Source: Hyphomonadaceae bacterium UBA1001 (lineage in GTDB: Bacteria; Pseudomonadota; Alphaproteobacteria; Caulobacterales; Aquidulcibacteraceae). From it: 13,481 nt of DNA. Shown here piece by piece: positions 13,410 to 13,481 of the stretch; position 1 is the stretch's first letter, and each line of letters begins with the position of its first letter. Both the position numbers and the translations under genes were made by a program. The notes under the pieces are model-generated. The model was not told the DNA's origin, made no database searches, and worked only from the letters and a program-made list of their open reading frames with translations. The stretch is taken from the NCBI GenBank assembly GCA_002291875.1, contig DBAV01000162.1:1-13481 (forward strand). Reading direction: 5' to 3'.

Positions 13410-13481
13410 CCATCACCGACATGCCCGCCACCCATCCGGACGACCACGCCCACTGGAAATTGTAGCCGCCCAGCCAGCCGG
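13402..13481 (-). CDS. HI0933/BaiN-like FAD-dependent oxidoreductase, C-terminal end (runs off the right edge)
   Basis: The minus-strand frame ending at the stop 13404-13402 reads GWLGGYNFQWAWSSGWVAG, then MSVMAA. The GGYNFQWAWSSGWVAG stretch is the conserved C-terminal motif of the HI0933/YhiN (BaiN-like) flavoprotein family, where it closes the FAD-binding site (family members usually read GGYNLQWAWSSG). Only 25 complete codons are inside the window, so nothing more can be said about length, intactness or start. The function of these NAD(P)/FAD-dependent enzymes is poorly defined. It converges on the aminotransferase gene with only 4 bases between the stops. Confidence 0.8.
   Translation of the reverse strand, partial: GWLGGYNFQWAWSSGWVAGMSVMAA

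Noticed and set aside
1..13481. Mobile elements, CRISPR arrays, tRNA or rRNA genes
   Set aside because: No transposase or integrase motifs, no direct repeat arrays and no cloverleaf-like sequence were seen by eye; all long frames are accounted for by housekeeping or regulatory families.

Overview
The window is about 65% or more GC, densely packed and free of mobile elements, rRNA, tRNA or CRISPR structures that I can see. Gene content points to an alphaproteobacterium, most likely of the Rhodobacterales or a close relative. The evidence is an lgt / NDUFAF7-type methyltransferase / pgeF operon, a UbiK (BMFP) gene, and a MarR + OmpR-type regulator pair that resembles Rhodobacter PetP-PetR. It looks like ordinary chromosomal sequence. 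No gap between genes exceeds about 260 bases.

Layout. (1) Positions 1-1006, minus strand: a TetR regulator followed, with a 4-base overlap, by the start of an HSL-type alpha/beta hydrolase that runs off the left edge. (2) Positions 1260-4775, plus strand, divergent from the TetR gene: a lipid-type ABC transporter operon. It encodes a STAS-MlaE permease fusion, an MlaF ATPase, an MlaD/MCE protein and an outer-membrane auxiliary lipoprotein, and contains no mlaC. (3) Positions 4756-7483, minus strand: lgt, a MidA/NDUFAF7-type SAM methyltransferase and pgeF, chained by 4-base stop/start overlaps. (4) Positions 7562-9906, plus strand: ubiK, a YbjN-domain gene, proC and a degenerate TetR/COQ9-like gene. 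(5) Positions 9878-12411, minus strand: a MarR regulator, an OmpR-type response regulator and an EnvZ-type histidine kinase, in tight coupling. (6) Positions 12513-13397, plus strand: a branched-chain aminotransferase. (7) Positions 13402-13481, minus strand: the last 25 codons of an HI0933/BaiN-like flavoprotein that runs off the right edge.

How the genes fit together. Most of the window concerns the cell envelope. The ABC operon should move a hydrophobic molecule across the periplasm, and its lipoprotein would itself be a substrate of the Lgt encoded nearby. PgeF acts on peptidoglycan precursor quality, and UbiK and the NDUFAF7-type protein belong to respiratory-chain biogenesis. Because the TetR-hydrolase pair diverges from the transporter, a joint 'import and hydrolyse' module is a reasonable hypothesis.

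Structural oddities. At all three convergent gene junctions an inverted repeat lies on or directly next to the stop codons. At two of them the two opposed stop codons sit inside the two arms of the same stem. The divergent intergenic regions beside the TetR and MarR genes carry palindromes that are candidate operators. I found no clearly novel system; the best leads are these symmetric ends, the hydrolase-TetR-transporter grouping and the COQ9-like protein near ubiK.
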